A stretch of DNA of 64,000 nt from Gaetbulibacter_A aestuarii (GTDB lineage Bacteria; Bacteroidota; Bacteroidia; Flavobacteriales; Flavobacteriaceae). The number at the start of each line of letters is the position of its first letter. Position 1 is the stretch's first letter. The notes under the pieces are model-generated. The model saw only the letters and a program-made list of their open reading frames with translations, was not told where the DNA came from and searched no databases. Shown piece by piece: positions 52,795 through 60,860 of the stretch. The DNA lies in the NCBI RefSeq assembly GCF_039537665.1, contig NZ_BAABAY010000001.1, positions 1,054,001 to 1,118,000 of the forward strand, in the 5' to 3' direction. Both the position numbers and the translations under genes were made by a program.

Positions 52795-53556
52795 ATGAAA
52801 ATTATATCTTATAACGTAAACGGTATTAGAGCCGCCATAAACAAAGGATTTTTAGATTGGTTAAAAGCAGCAAACCCCGATGTTATTTGTTTGCAGGAAA
52901 TTAAAGCGTTAAAAGAACAATTGGATCTCAGTCTTTTTGAAGAAGCGGGTTATCCTTACAACTATTGGTTCAGTGCCGAGAAAAAAGGCTATAGTGGCGT
53001 GGCTATTCTTAGTAAAATAAAGCCAAAACATGTTGAGTATGGCACGGGAATTGAGTCGATGGATAAGGAAGGCCGGAACCTCCGCGCCGATTTTGAAAAC
53101 TATTCGGTAATGAGTTTATACCTGCCATCAGGAACCAACGACGCCCGATTACAACACAAGTTTGATTATATGGATATGTTCCAGGACTATGTGAATAAAC
53201 TGAAAAAAGACATCCCGAATCTGGTGATTTGTGGTGATTATAATATTTGTCACGAACCTATTGATATCCATAACCCAAAAATGAAGGGCGTATCCGGATA
53301 TTTACCGGAAGAGCGTGAGTGGATCGGTGAATTTATTGATAGTGGATTTACAGATTCATTTCGGTATTTACATCCAGAGAAACAAGAATACAGCTGGTGG
53401 AGTTACCGAGCCAACGCCAGAGCCAATAATAAAGGTTGGCGGATCGATTACGCCATGGTTGCCAATAAGATACAAGAAAACATTAAAAGAGCCGTTATAC
53501 TTTCGGAGGCCGTTCACAGCGACCACTGTCCGATTTTAGTCGAGCTTAAAAAATAA
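52795..53556 (+). CDS. xth: Exodeoxyribonuclease III
   Basis: A 253-residue AP endonuclease/3'-5' exonuclease for base-excision repair. Catalytic motifs: YNVNGIRAA (Asn7), CLQEIK (Glu), VICGDYNICHEPIDIHNPK (Asp and Asn), and the C-terminal SDHCPILVEL (Asp-His). NARANNKGWRIDYAM is the family DNA-binding stretch. The 223-base gap upstream contains AGACTATTTTAGTCT (52746-52760), a small palindrome overlapping TATTTTAG, a 7/8 match to the -7 box. The next gene starts 25 bases after the stop. Confidence 0.95.
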   Translation: MKIISYNVNGIRAAINKGFLDWLKAANPDVICLQEIKALKEQLDLSLFEEAGYPYNYWFSAEKKGYSGVAILSKIKPKHVEYGTGIESMDKEGRNLRADFENYSVMSLYLPSGTNDARLQHKFDYMDMFQDYVNKLKKDIPNLVICGDYNICHEPIDIHNPKMKGVSGYLPEEREWIGEFIDSGFTDSFRYLHPEKQEYSWWSYRANARANNKGWRIDYAMVANKIQENIKRAVILSEAVHSDHCPILVELKK

Positions 53557-53581
53557 CAACTCAAACAAACAACGTAAAAAC

Positions 53582-54538
53582 ATGAAAAAGCTTTCTTTTT
53601 TATTCCTCGCATTAGTCGTTCTCACTTCGTGTGTGTCCCCAAAAGTATATAAAGATCTTGAGAAAAAGTATGCCGATTTAAAGCAAGAAAACAGAAAACT
53701 TTCTGATGAGATCGATGTACTTACCCAGGCTAAAAACGCCTCAGACAACGAGTTGAAACAATTACAAACAGCTTATGAAGAAGCTATTGCACAACGCGAT
53801 AAACTTCAAATGCAATACAATGCCTTAAGTTCTAATTACGATAATTTAAAGGCGTCATACGATGCATTAGAGAAAAATAGTTCAGCAGCTATAGCAGCAA
53901 ATTCTCAGAAAAACCGTGAATTATTGGCCAATCTCGAAGCCAAGGAACAAGCCTTAGCAGCAGAAAGAACCAGACTTGAAAATCTTAAAAAAGCCCTTGA
54001 AGAACGCTCCAATCGTGTGGCAGAACTCGAGGCTGTGATTGCCAAAAAAGATGCTGCAATGAATGCGTTGAAAGACGCTATTTCAAACGCGCTTACCGAT
54101 TTTGAAGGCAAAGGTCTTACTGTAGAGCAGCGTAACGGCAAGGTATACGTATCTATGGAGAACAAGCTACTTTTCGATTCCGGAAGTTGGGCTGTAAATA
54201 GTCAGGGTCGCCGCGCCGTGGAACAGTTGGGCAATGTTTTGGCAGACAATCCTGATATCGCTGTGCTTATTGAAGGTCACACAGATAATGTGCCTTACAA
54301 AGGCAACGGGATCCTTACCAGCAACTGGGATTTATCAACTAAACGCGCCACGTCAATTGTTAATATCTTACGCGAAAATCCGTATATCAATCCAGAGAAT
54401 TTAACGGCTGCAGGTCGTGGCGAATATGCTCCGGTAGCAACCAATGAGACTGCCGAGGGACGCGCCAAGAATCGTCGTATCGAGGTGATTCTTGAACCAA
54501 AACTGGATGAGCTGACCAAGCTCCTGAATGAGAAATAA
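53582..54538 (+). CDS. OmpA-family lipoprotein with long coiled coil
   Basis: A 318-residue lipoprotein (VLTSC, Cys17). A continuous coiled coil (about 25-165, e.g. LEKKYADLKQENRKLSDEID) leads to an OmpA C-terminal peptidoglycan-binding domain (about 185-310): LLFDSGSWAVNSQGRRAVEQ, IEGHTDNVPY, NWDLSTKRA, GRAKNRRIEV. It tethers the outer membrane to peptidoglycan, with the coiled coil as a spacer. It is 25 bases after xth and could share its transcript; no functional link is implied. Confidence 0.93.
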   Translation: MKKLSFLFLALVVLTSCVSPKVYKDLEKKYADLKQENRKLSDEIDVLTQAKNASDNELKQLQTAYEEAIAQRDKLQMQYNALSSNYDNLKASYDALEKNSSAAIAANSQKNRELLANLEAKEQALAAERTRLENLKKALEERSNRVAELEAVIAKKDAAMNALKDAISNALTDFEGKGLTVEQRNGKVYVSMENKLLFDSGSWAVNSQGRRAVEQLGNVLADNPDIAVLIEGHTDNVPYKGNGILTSNWDLSTKRATSIVNILRENPYINPENLTAAGRGEYAPVATNETAEGRAKNRRIEVILEPKLDELTKLLNEK

Positions 54539-54552
54539 TAATTAGGATAATT

Positions 54553-54652
54553 TGGGCGTTCCCCTCCGGGTCGGGCTTTCGGCAGTCGCGCTTTGCAAGG
54601 CGCTCCAACAATGCCTCAATCCCTGCCTGCCGGCAGGCAGGCCTAACGCGGG
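54553..54652. repeat. GC-rich palindromic intergenic repeat
   Basis: This stretch is far richer in G and C than its surroundings. It starts GGGCGTTCCCCTCCGGGTCG, contains a 20-base perfect palindrome CCTGCCTGCCGGCAGGCAGG (54622-54641) and ends AACGCGGG, partly complementary to its beginning. The type is familiar as an interspersed repeat in Flavobacteriaceae. Together with the following blocks it fills most of the 485-base gene-free stretch 54539-55023. Confidence 0.7.
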
Positions 54653-54664
54653 TTTATCTGCATG

Positions 54665-54824
54665 CATCAGTATGAGGAAGCAGCGACCTGGTAATTTGAT
54701 AAAAGGAGTTCTTCTTCATTTTAAAAGATTGCTTCGTTTCACTCGCAATGACGCTCCTATTGTCATTCCTGCGCAGGCAGGAATCTAGTCCGTCATTACG
54801 AGGAGGTACAACGAAGTAATCTTA
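54665..54824. repeat. Intergenic repeat block 1 (degenerate GTCATTACGAGG element and satellites)
   Basis: 54665-54752 is a degenerate full copy of the element seen at 56068 and 57189, ending AGATTGCTTCGTTTCACTCG-CAATGAC. 54762-54786 is a GTCATTCC-GC-rich loop-GGAATCT hairpin (ATTCCTGC/GCAGGAAT). 54792-54824 is a partial copy of the left arm (GTCATTACGAGGAGGTACAA). A related unit, TCATTCAGAAGGAGCGCAGC, lies at 54882-54913. Confidence 0.75.
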
Positions 54825-55023
54825 TAAATTAATTACCAGTGGAAAGATAGCTTCACATGGTTCGCAATGTAGAATTGGCTTGTCATTCAGAAGGAGCGCA
54901 GCGATTGAAGAATCTCCAAAACACTTTATCTTATGTTTAGGTTAGACATTCCCTAAAAGGTTTTTTATCTTTACAACCGTTTTAAAAAAATGCTTCACTA
55001 AAAAAAGAAAAAGAAAAAAACCG

Positions 55024-56058
55024 ATGAAATACACCACCATTCCCCATACGGATATTAAAGTGAGTAAAATATGTCTGGGCACCATGACCTGGGGAAACCA
55101 AAACACCGAAGACGAGGGCCATGCCCAAATGGATTATGCCCTGGAACACGGTGTTAATTTTTTCGACACTGCTGAACTCTATCCGGTTCCGGCCAATCCA
55201 AAAACACAAGGCCGCACAAGTGAGATTATCGGAACCTGGTTAAAGAAAACAGGGAATCGCGATAAGGTAATCATTGCCAGTAAAATTGTAGGTCGAACCA
55301 GCGATTATGTAGCTCATATCCGAAAGGACGGTTTTGCCTCAATCGAAGATGCTGTGGATAAAGAATTAAAGCGTTTGCAGACCGATCATATCGATTTATT
55401 CCAGTTGCACTGGCCGGAACGCCTTACCAATACTTTTGGAAACCGTAATTATAAACACGACTCCAGTGATGTGTGGGAAGAAAATTTCAATAAGGTTTTA
55501 GGCGATCTGGAGAAGCAAATTAAAGCCGGGAAAATTCGACACGTCGGATTATCGAATGAAAAAGCCTGGGGAACCATGCGTTTTCTAGAAGAATCAAAAC
55601 ATCACGACCTTCCACGAATGAAAACCATACAAAATGCGTACTCGTTATTGAATCGTACTTTTGAAGGAGATCTTGCCGAGGTTGCCATGCGTGAAAAGAT
55701 AGGTTTATTGGCTTATTCTCCTATGGCATTTGGCGTGTTATCCGGAAAGTACATCAAAGGAACTGCAGCTGATAACGCCCGATTGAAATTATTTCCGCGC
55801 TTTGCCCGATATAGTAGTGCGCAATCTACTGAAGCCACAAAACGTTACCTAGACATAGCTGAATCACATGGCATGAGCTTGGCTCAAATGAGTCTGGCTT
55901 TTGTAAATCAAAGACCATTTGTAACCAGCAATATTATTGGAGCCACAAATTTGGATCAGCTTAAAGAGAATATTGATTCTGTAAATATCACCTTAAGTGA
56001 TGCCATTTTAGATGAGATTGATGCGGTACAGGAGGCGATTCCTAATCCGGCACCTTAA
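55024..56058 (+). CDS. Aldo/keto reductase (Tas-like)
   Basis: A 344-residue NADP(H)-dependent oxidoreductase. The TIM-barrel pattern includes ICLGTMTWGNQNTEDEGHAQ, catalytic Asp and Tyr in FFDTAELYPVP, Lys in IIASKIVG, and His in LFQLHWPER. The NADP-binding C-terminus is SNIIGATNLDQLKENI. The CLGTMTWG...HAQMDYALEHGVN pattern points to the Tas branch. Substrate unknown. TATCTTTA at 54966-54973 is a 7/8 match to the -7 box. Repeat blocks lie on both sides. Confidence 0.93.
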   Translation: MKYTTIPHTDIKVSKICLGTMTWGNQNTEDEGHAQMDYALEHGVNFFDTAELYPVPANPKTQGRTSEIIGTWLKKTGNRDKVIIASKIVGRTSDYVAHIRKDGFASIEDAVDKELKRLQTDHIDLFQLHWPERLTNTFGNRNYKHDSSDVWEENFNKVLGDLEKQIKAGKIRHVGLSNEKAWGTMRFLEESKHHDLPRMKTIQNAYSLLNRTFEGDLAEVAMREKIGLLAYSPMAFGVLSGKYIKGTAADNARLKLFPRFARYSSAQSTEATKRYLDIAESHGMSLAQMSLAFVNQRPFVTSNIIGATNLDQLKENIDSVNITLSDAILDEIDAVQEAIPNPAP

Positions 56059-56067
56059 AAATCTAAC

Positions 56068-56225
56068 GTCATTACGAGGAGCGTAGCGACGTGGTAATCT
56101 CATGAATAGAAGTTCTGATTCATATTAACAGATTCCTTCGCTGCGTTCGCCATGACGGATAGATTCCTCACTGCGCTACTCATGACCCTATGATCCGTCT
56201 TTCCTGCGTAGGTAGGAATCTACCA
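56068..56225. repeat. Intergenic repeat block 2
   Basis: A full element runs from GTCATTACGAGGAGCGTAGC (56068 onward) to the inverted arm AGATTCCTTCGCTGCGTTCG-CCATGAC (56130-56156). A second copy of the inverted arm follows at 56161-56186, then the small hairpin GTCTTTCCTGCGTAGGTAGG-AATCT (56197-56221). Confidence 0.8.
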
Positions 56226-56287
56226 TCATATCAAAATAATGTGTAAATTGGAAAACCAAAACGTAACCTTAAAACTCCGAAAAACAC

Positions 56288-57184
56288 ATGAAATGGAAAG
56301 GCAGAAGGCAAAGCTCCAACGTTGAAGATCGCCGTGGTCAACGAGGTCCAGGACAGGGGATAGGCGGATTAAATCCCAGTTTACTTCAACCCTTATTAAG
56401 ACTTCTTTTTTCTAAAGTAGGTCTTTTTTTAGTTGGAGGGTTTTTGATCGTTTCCTTAATATTAGGGAAAAATCCTTTAACCCTTATTGGTCAGATTTTG
56501 AATGGCGGTGTTCAAACGGAGGCTACGACGCCTTATAAATCGACGGCCAAGGATGAAGAGCTCGCCCAATTCTCAGCTACTATTTTAGCCAATACCGAAG
56601 ATGTTTGGCATAAACTTTTAAAGAATTATCGGGAACCAACACTTGTCCTTTTTAATGGATCTGTAAGTTCCGCTTGTGGTTCTGCTTCAAGCGCGATGGG
56701 ACCTTTTTATTGTCCGGGTGATGAAAAATTGTATTTGGATCTGAGTTTTTTTGATGATATGGAACGCCAGCTCAATGCACCCGGAGATTTTGCCCAGGCC
56801 TATGTTATTGCCCATGAAGTAGGACACCATATTCAAAATATTATGGGAATAACGGATAAAATGAATCAATTACGGGGCGATTTAAGTAAAACAGAATACA
56901 ATAAATATTCAGTGCGACTAGAGCTTCAGGCCGATTTTCTGGCTGGTGTTTGGGCGCATTATTCTCAGGAGATGACCCGGATGATGGAAACCGGCGATCT
57001 TGAAGAAGCTTTGAACGCCGCTAATGCGATTGGAGACGATCGCCTGCAAAAACAATCCTCCGGACGTGTTGTTCCTGACTCGTTTACACATGGTACTTCA
57101 GCGCAGCGGATGCGCTGGTTTAAAAAAGGTTTTGAAACCGGTGATCTGGCTCAGGGGGATACCTTTAATGCAAAGTCTTTGTAG
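56288..57184 (+). CDS. Neutral zinc metallopeptidase (YpfJ family)
   Basis: A 298-residue protein of the putative neutral zinc metallopeptidase family (PF04228). A basic, glycine-rich N-terminus (MKWKGRRQSSNVEDRRGQRG) is followed by one membrane helix (about 42-62, GLFLVGGFLIVSLILG), then a catalytic domain with AYVIAHEVGHHIQNIMG (HEVGHH zinc site) and the family stretch LELQADFLAGVWAHY. FYCPGDEKLYLDLSFF is another hallmark. Physiological substrate unknown. Repeat blocks flank it on both sides. Confidence 0.93.
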   Translation: MKWKGRRQSSNVEDRRGQRGPGQGIGGLNPSLLQPLLRLLFSKVGLFLVGGFLIVSLILGKNPLTLIGQILNGGVQTEATTPYKSTAKDEELAQFSATILANTEDVWHKLLKNYREPTLVLFNGSVSSACGSASSAMGPFYCPGDEKLYLDLSFFDDMERQLNAPGDFAQAYVIAHEVGHHIQNIMGITDKMNQLRGDLSKTEYNKYSVRLELQADFLAGVWAHYSQEMTRMMETGDLEEALNAANAIGDDRLQKQSSGRVVPDSFTHGTSAQRMRWFKKGFETGDLAQGDTFNAKSL

Positions 57185-57188
57185 TATT

Positions 57189-57370
57189 GTCATTACGAGG
57201 AGCGTGGCGACGCGGTAATCTCATGTATAGAAGTTCCGTTCCATTTTAAAAGATTGCTTCACTACGTTCGCAATGACGATTATGAGATTCCCGCCTTCGC
57301 GGGAATGACAAAATAAGGAGATAGTCGTTCAGTTCGAAATGTCATTCCGGCGCAGACCGGAATCTATAAT
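57189..57370. repeat. Intergenic repeat block 3
   Basis: A full element from GTCATTACGAGGAGCGTGGC (57189 onward) to the inverted arm AGATTGCTTCACTACGTTCG-CAATGAC (57251-57277) is followed by two small hairpins of the ATTCC-N10-GGAAT type, at 57285-57309 (ATTCCCGC/GCGGGAAT) and 57341-57365 (ATTCCGG/CCGGAAT). Confidence 0.8.
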
Positions 57371-57391
57371 CTCTAAGTCAGAACAAGGCAT

Positions 57392-57429
57392 AAAAAAACC
57401 CTCTCTAAAAATTTAGAAAGGGTTTTTTT
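57392..57429. terminator. Terminator downstream of RNase E/G (bidirectional)
   Basis: AACCCTCTCTAAA pairs with TTTAGAAAGGGTT with one mismatch, flanked by A-run and T-run. It lies directly after the stop of the minus-strand gene and also faces the plus-strand peptidase gene. Confidence 0.85.
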
Positions 57430-57430
57430 G

Positions 57431-58975
57431 TTATTTAATTTGTTTACCATTTTTATCAAAAAAATGATATTCTAAGTATGTGTAAGCATCTCTTGGTAAA
57501 ACTTTTACCCATTTTTTGTGTTCAAAAAACCATTTTGAACGTACAGATGGAAAGCCTTTGGTTAGGAAGGCCGCTATAAAAGGATGTGTGTTTAAGGTCA
57601 TCTTCTTATAGTCTTTTTTAATAAGTTGTTCGAGGTCGTGTGTTATTTTTTGCACAACTCCGATAGGTGCTTCAATCTCAGAACCATTAACACTGCTTGG
57701 GTCTACCTCGCGGGTTTTAATGTTCATTTCCGGACGAACACGCTGTCTCGTAATTTGTATCAGGCCAAACTTACTTGGCGGCAAAATTTTATGTTTTGCC
57801 CTATCATCTTTCATTTCATCACGAAGATGATTAAACAACTTTTGCCTATTATCAGATCTGGTCATATCAATAAAATCGATAACAATAATACCGCCCATGT
57901 CACGTAAACGTAACTGACGCGCTATTTCTGTAGCTGCGATTAAATTAACTTCCAGGGCTGTTTCCTCTTGGTTGTTAGCTTTGTTAGATCGGTTTCCACT
58001 GTTTACGTCTATAACGTGAAGAGCTTCTGTGTGTTCTATCACCAGATATGCGCCCTTCGCCATAGAAACAGTTCTACCGAATGAGGTTTTAATTTGTCTT
58101 TCAATGCCAAATTTTTCAAAAATCGGGACATTCGACTGATACAATTTTACGATGGATTCTTTTTTTGGTGCAATTTCTTGCAAATAATCTTTAATTTGAA
58201 TGCTGAGCTCTTCATCATCAACATAAATACTTGTGAAGGTATCATTGAATATATCTCGTAAATATGACGAGGCTTTATTCATTTCGCCCAAAACTTTACT
58301 AGGATGATGTGCTCGGTGTAGCTTTTTACACATTGCCGTCCAACGACTAAGCAAATTTTGTAAATCTTTATCTAGTTCTGCTACTTTTTTGCCTTGTGCT
58401 ACTGTGCGAACAATAATGCCAAACCCTTGCGGTGTGATACTTTTTACTAAACGCTTTAAACGGTCCTTTTCATCGCGATCTTCTATTTTTTGTGAAATAG
58501 AAATGCGATTAGAAAACGGTACTAAAACGATGTATCTACCGGCTATAGAAATCTCAGAACTGATTCTGGGACCCTTTGTGGAGATTGGTTCTTTTACTAT
58601 TTGTACTAATAGCGATTGATTTGATTTTAAAACATCGGCAATCTTGCCGTTTTTATCAATGTCTTTTTCAAATGGGAATTTTTTTAAAGAAAAATCCTTT
58701 AGTTTACCTGTGCTTACACGTTTTGTGAATTTTAAAAGGGAAGGTAGTTTTGGTCCTAAATCATGATAATGCAAAAACGCATCTTTTTCATAACCCACAT
58801 TAACAAATGCGGCATTTAGACCAGGAACAGTTTTCCGGATTTTGGCTATAAACACGTCACCAACGGAAAATTTGTTACCATCTTCATCCTTTTGTAATTC
58901 AGTTAGTTTTCCATCTTTTAGTAAGGCAAAATCAACTTCTTCGGAACCAGATCGTATGATTAACTCTCTTTCCAT
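57431..58975 (-). CDS. rng: Ribonuclease E/G family protein
   Basis: A 514-residue endoribonuclease of RNase G size, without the long RNase E C-terminal scaffold. The N-terminus (MERELIIRSGSEEVDFALLKDG) leads into an S1 domain (about 35-130, VGDVFIAKIRKTVPGLNAAFVNVGYEKDA split by an insertion). The DNase I-like catalytic core has HVIDVNSGNRS (Asp) and GGIIVIDFIDM (Asp), and a C-terminal zinc-link region is not obvious. It processes or degrades RNA. Its 5' leader carries four consecutive hairpins (58991-59103), suggesting leader-based control. Confidence 0.94.
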   Translation of the reverse strand: MERELIIRSGSEEVDFALLKDGKLTELQKDEDGNKFSVGDVFIAKIRKTVPGLNAAFVNVGYEKDAFLHYHDLGPKLPSLLKFTKRVSTGKLKDFSLKKFPFEKDIDKNGKIADVLKSNQSLLVQIVKEPISTKGPRISSEISIAGRYIVLVPFSNRISISQKIEDRDEKDRLKRLVKSITPQGFGIIVRTVAQGKKVAELDKDLQNLLSRWTAMCKKLHRAHHPSKVLGEMNKASSYLRDIFNDTFTSIYVDDEELSIQIKDYLQEIAPKKESIVKLYQSNVPIFEKFGIERQIKTSFGRTVSMAKGAYLVIEHTEALHVIDVNSGNRSNKANNQEETALEVNLIAATEIARQLRLRDMGGIIVIDFIDMTRSDNRQKLFNHLRDEMKDDRAKHKILPPSKFGLIQITRQRVRPEMNIKTREVDPSSVNGSEIEAPIGVVQKITHDLEQLIKKDYKKMTLNTHPFIAAFLTKGFPSVRSKWFFEHKKWVKVLPRDAYTYLEYHFFDKNGKQIK

Positions 58976-58990
58976 GTAGTTAATTTTTAT

Positions 58991-59103
58991 CCATTACGCC
59001 TGGGCGTAACAGATGGATTAAACAATATTTTTGTTTAGCAGACAAACCTGCTAAACACCACAGGATTTTTTAAATCCGTGGAGCTCATAACTTCTATGAA
59101 CTC
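58991..59103 (-). promoter_or_regulatory. Four-hairpin 5' leader of the RNase E/G mRNA
   Basis: Four adjacent stems are visible: TTACGCC/GGCGTAA (58994-59009); GTTTAGCAG/CTGCTAAAC (59033-59056, nine perfect pairs); CCAC-GGATTT/AAATCC-GTGG (59058-59081, one bulged A); GAG-TCATA/TATGA-CTC (59081-59103, one mismatch). They lie between the terminator at 59133-59161 and the start codon at 58975, hence probably in the leader. Confidence 0.6.
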
Positions 59104-59132
59104 ATTTCAATGAACGTTTGTACTCTTAAACC

Positions 59133-59161
59133 AAAAAAGTAGTTATAGAAACTACTTTTTT
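59133..59161 (-). terminator. Terminator after the 30-residue basic protein gene
   Basis: AAAAGTAGTT (59135-59144) pairs with AACTACTTTT (59149-59158), with T-runs on either strand. On the minus strand it follows the small gene and precedes the RNase E/G leader. Confidence 0.85.
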
Positions 59162-59164
59162 GAT

Positions 59165-59257
59165 CTATTTTTTCTTTTTGTGACGGTTGGCGCGACGTCT
59201 TTTTTTACGCTTGTGCGTCGCTACCTTATGTCTTTTGCGTTTTTTACCACTTGGCAT
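59165..59257 (-). CDS. 30-residue highly basic protein (candidate ribosomal protein)
   Basis: The frame reads MPSGKKRKRHKVATHKRKKR, then RRANRHKKKK and a stop: 21 of 30 residues are Lys, Arg or His. I recall near-identical small proteins at this position in other Bacteroidota, which supports a real gene. Composition and size fit a ribosomal or other RNA-binding protein; the Bacteroidota-specific ribosomal protein bL38 is one possible identity, but I cannot confirm it. It lies 40 bases after the HU gene on the same strand, so it is probably cotranscribed with HU, and a terminator follows directly. Confidence 0.75.
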   Translation of the reverse strand: MPSGKKRKRHKVATHKRKKRRRANRHKKKK

Positions 59258-59297
59258 AAATAGTGTATTTTATAAAATTAATATTTCTTTGAATGCA

Positions 59298-59588
59298 TTA
59301 TTTAACTTCAACATTCGTTTTTACACCTTCAACAAATACTTTTGCAGGTTTAAACGCTGGAATGTTGTGAGCAGGTATTTTTATGGTAGTGTTTTTAGAA
59401 ATATTACGTCCTGTTTTTTCAGCTCTTGTTTTTACAATAAAGCTTCCGAAACCTCTTAGGTAAACGTTATCTCCTCCTTCTAATGAGGTTTTTACTTCTT
59501 CCATGAATGTTTCAACAGTTGCTTGAACATCTCCTTTTTCAATTCCTAATTTTTCAGAAATTTTCGCTACTAGATCAGCCTTAGTCAT
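59298..59588 (-). CDS. HU/IHF-family DNA-binding protein
   Basis: A 96-residue nucleoid protein. MTKADLVAKISEKLGI is the typical start; GGDNVYLRGFGSFIVKTRAEKTGRN carries the family signature at about 38-62; IPAHNIPAFKPAKVF forms the C-terminal DNA-clamping part. It binds and bends DNA as a dimer. It has a full consensus promoter (59636-59668) and is divergent from mutY. Confidence 0.95.
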   Translation of the reverse strand: MTKADLVAKISEKLGIEKGDVQATVETFMEEVKTSLEGGDNVYLRGFGSFIVKTRAEKTGRNISKNTTIKIPAHNIPAFKPAKVFVEGVKTNVEVK

Positions 59589-59635
59589 TTTTAAAATTTT
59601 TAATTTTGGGTTACTATTAATTTTCTAAAGGGATG

Positions 59636-59668
59636 CAAATATAGGAATTAAATATTCAATATTTCAAA
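59636..59668 (-). promoter_or_regulatory. Promoter of the HU gene
   Basis: On the minus strand: TTTG (complement of 59665-59668), a 21-base spacer, and TATATTTG (59636-59643). The ATG is 47 bases beyond the -7 box. Confidence 0.7.
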
Positions 59669-59729
59669 CCTAATTCATTAAAATTTAAGATTATAAACGT
59701 TAATTTTTACTTAAGCTTGTGCCATTTTT

Positions 59730-60770
59730 ATGTCCTTTAATAAAATATTAATACGCTGGTATTCAAATAATAAACGTCATTTGCCATGGCGGGAAACCAC
59801 AGACCCCTATAAAATTTGGCTCTCTGAAATTATCCTTCAACAAACACAAGTAAAGCAGGGTTTGCCCTATTATGAAGCGTTTATTAAAAGTTTTCCGAGT
59901 GTTTTTGATTTGGCTAAAGCCGATGAAAATACCGTTTTAAAATTGTGGCAGGGCTTAGGCTATTATTCCAGAGCACGGAATTTGCATTCAGCGGCCAAGT
60001 ATGTTGTAAATGAATTGAATGGGGTATTTCCATCTAACTATAAGGACTTATTAAAATTGAAAGGCGTAGGCGATTATACGGCTAGTGCTATTGCTTCTAT
60101 TTGTTTTAATGAAAATACTGCGGTGGTTGATGGTAATGTATATCGGGTTTTGTCGCGTTATTTTGGTATTTCTACACCAATAAATACTACTAAAGGGGTC
60201 AAAGAATTTAAAACTTTGGCGCAACGTGTTATGGATACCAGGCAACCTGCCGATTACAACCAGGCCATTATGGAATTTGGCGCCATCCAATGTACACCTA
60301 AAAATCCGGATTGCTCGGTGTGTCCGTTCAACAATAGCTGCGTGGCGCTTCAAAAAAATGTGATAAATGAATTGCCGGTAAAACTAAAAGCAGCAAAGCC
60401 CAAAAAGAAATATTTTAATTTTCTGGTTTTCATTTCAGAAGATGGAAAAATACTTTTGGAGAAACGTGTTGGAAAGGGAATCTGGCAAAATTTGTATCAG
60501 TTTCCATTAATTGAAACCCCAAAGAAAATAACTTTAAAACGTTTTGAGTCTCTGGTAAAAGAGCATCCTAAACTGAAGAACCAAAGTTTTGAACTTAGAC
60601 TATATAATGAAGAACCTATCATCCATAAATTATCACATCAGCATTTGCACACCACCTTTTATATTGTTTCGGTTGAGACCCTTGACAATGGAATTCCTAA
60701 AGAAAAAATAAATGCCTATCCGGTTCCTATCCTGATTGGGAATTTTATTGAGACCTTTAATTTTAATTAG
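59730..60770 (+). CDS. mutY: A/G-specific adenine glycosylase MutY
   Basis: A 346-residue DNA repair glycosylase that removes adenine opposite 8-oxoguanine. The catalytic Glu is in IWLSEIILQQTQV, the helix-hairpin-helix is LKGVGDYTASAIAS, the catalytic Asp is in AVVDGNVYRV, and the [4Fe-4S] ligands follow the C-x6-C-x2-C-x5-C pattern (CTPKNPDCSVCPFNNSC). The C-terminal NUDIX-like domain (about 220-345) reads 8-oxoguanine. TAAGCTTG at 59712-59719 is a 7/8 match to the -7 box. The order mutY-ssb-gldE-gldD is the one known in Flavobacterium. Confidence 0.96.
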   Translation: MSFNKILIRWYSNNKRHLPWRETTDPYKIWLSEIILQQTQVKQGLPYYEAFIKSFPSVFDLAKADENTVLKLWQGLGYYSRARNLHSAAKYVVNELNGVFPSNYKDLLKLKGVGDYTASAIASICFNENTAVVDGNVYRVLSRYFGISTPINTTKGVKEFKTLAQRVMDTRQPADYNQAIMEFGAIQCTPKNPDCSVCPFNNSCVALQKNVINELPVKLKAAKPKKKYFNFLVFISEDGKILLEKRVGKGIWQNLYQFPLIETPKKITLKRFESLVKEHPKLKNQSFELRLYNEEPIIHKLSHQHLHTTFYIVSVETLDNGIPKEKINAYPVPILIGNFIETFNFN

Positions 60771-60813
60771 TTTGTTATTAACACTCATTATTTTTTAGTA
60801 ATTTTAAAAAAAT

Positions 60814-60836
60814 GCAAAGCAATACCGTAGCTTTGC
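60814..60836 (+). promoter_or_regulatory. ssb promoter with overlapping inverted repeat
   Basis: TAGCTTTG (60828-60835) is an exact -7 box, 25 bases before the ATG. GCAAAGC (60814-60820) and GCTTTGC (60830-60836) form a perfect 7-base inverted repeat with a 9-base spacer that overlaps the -7 box, as an operator would. Confidence 0.5.
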
Positions 60837-60860
60837 AATTCAAAATAAAAGAAGAAAAGC

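Noticed and set aside
54553..57370. Insertion sequence or prophage remnant
   Set aside because: No transposase or integrase reading frame or target-site duplication is visible; only short palindromic repeats.
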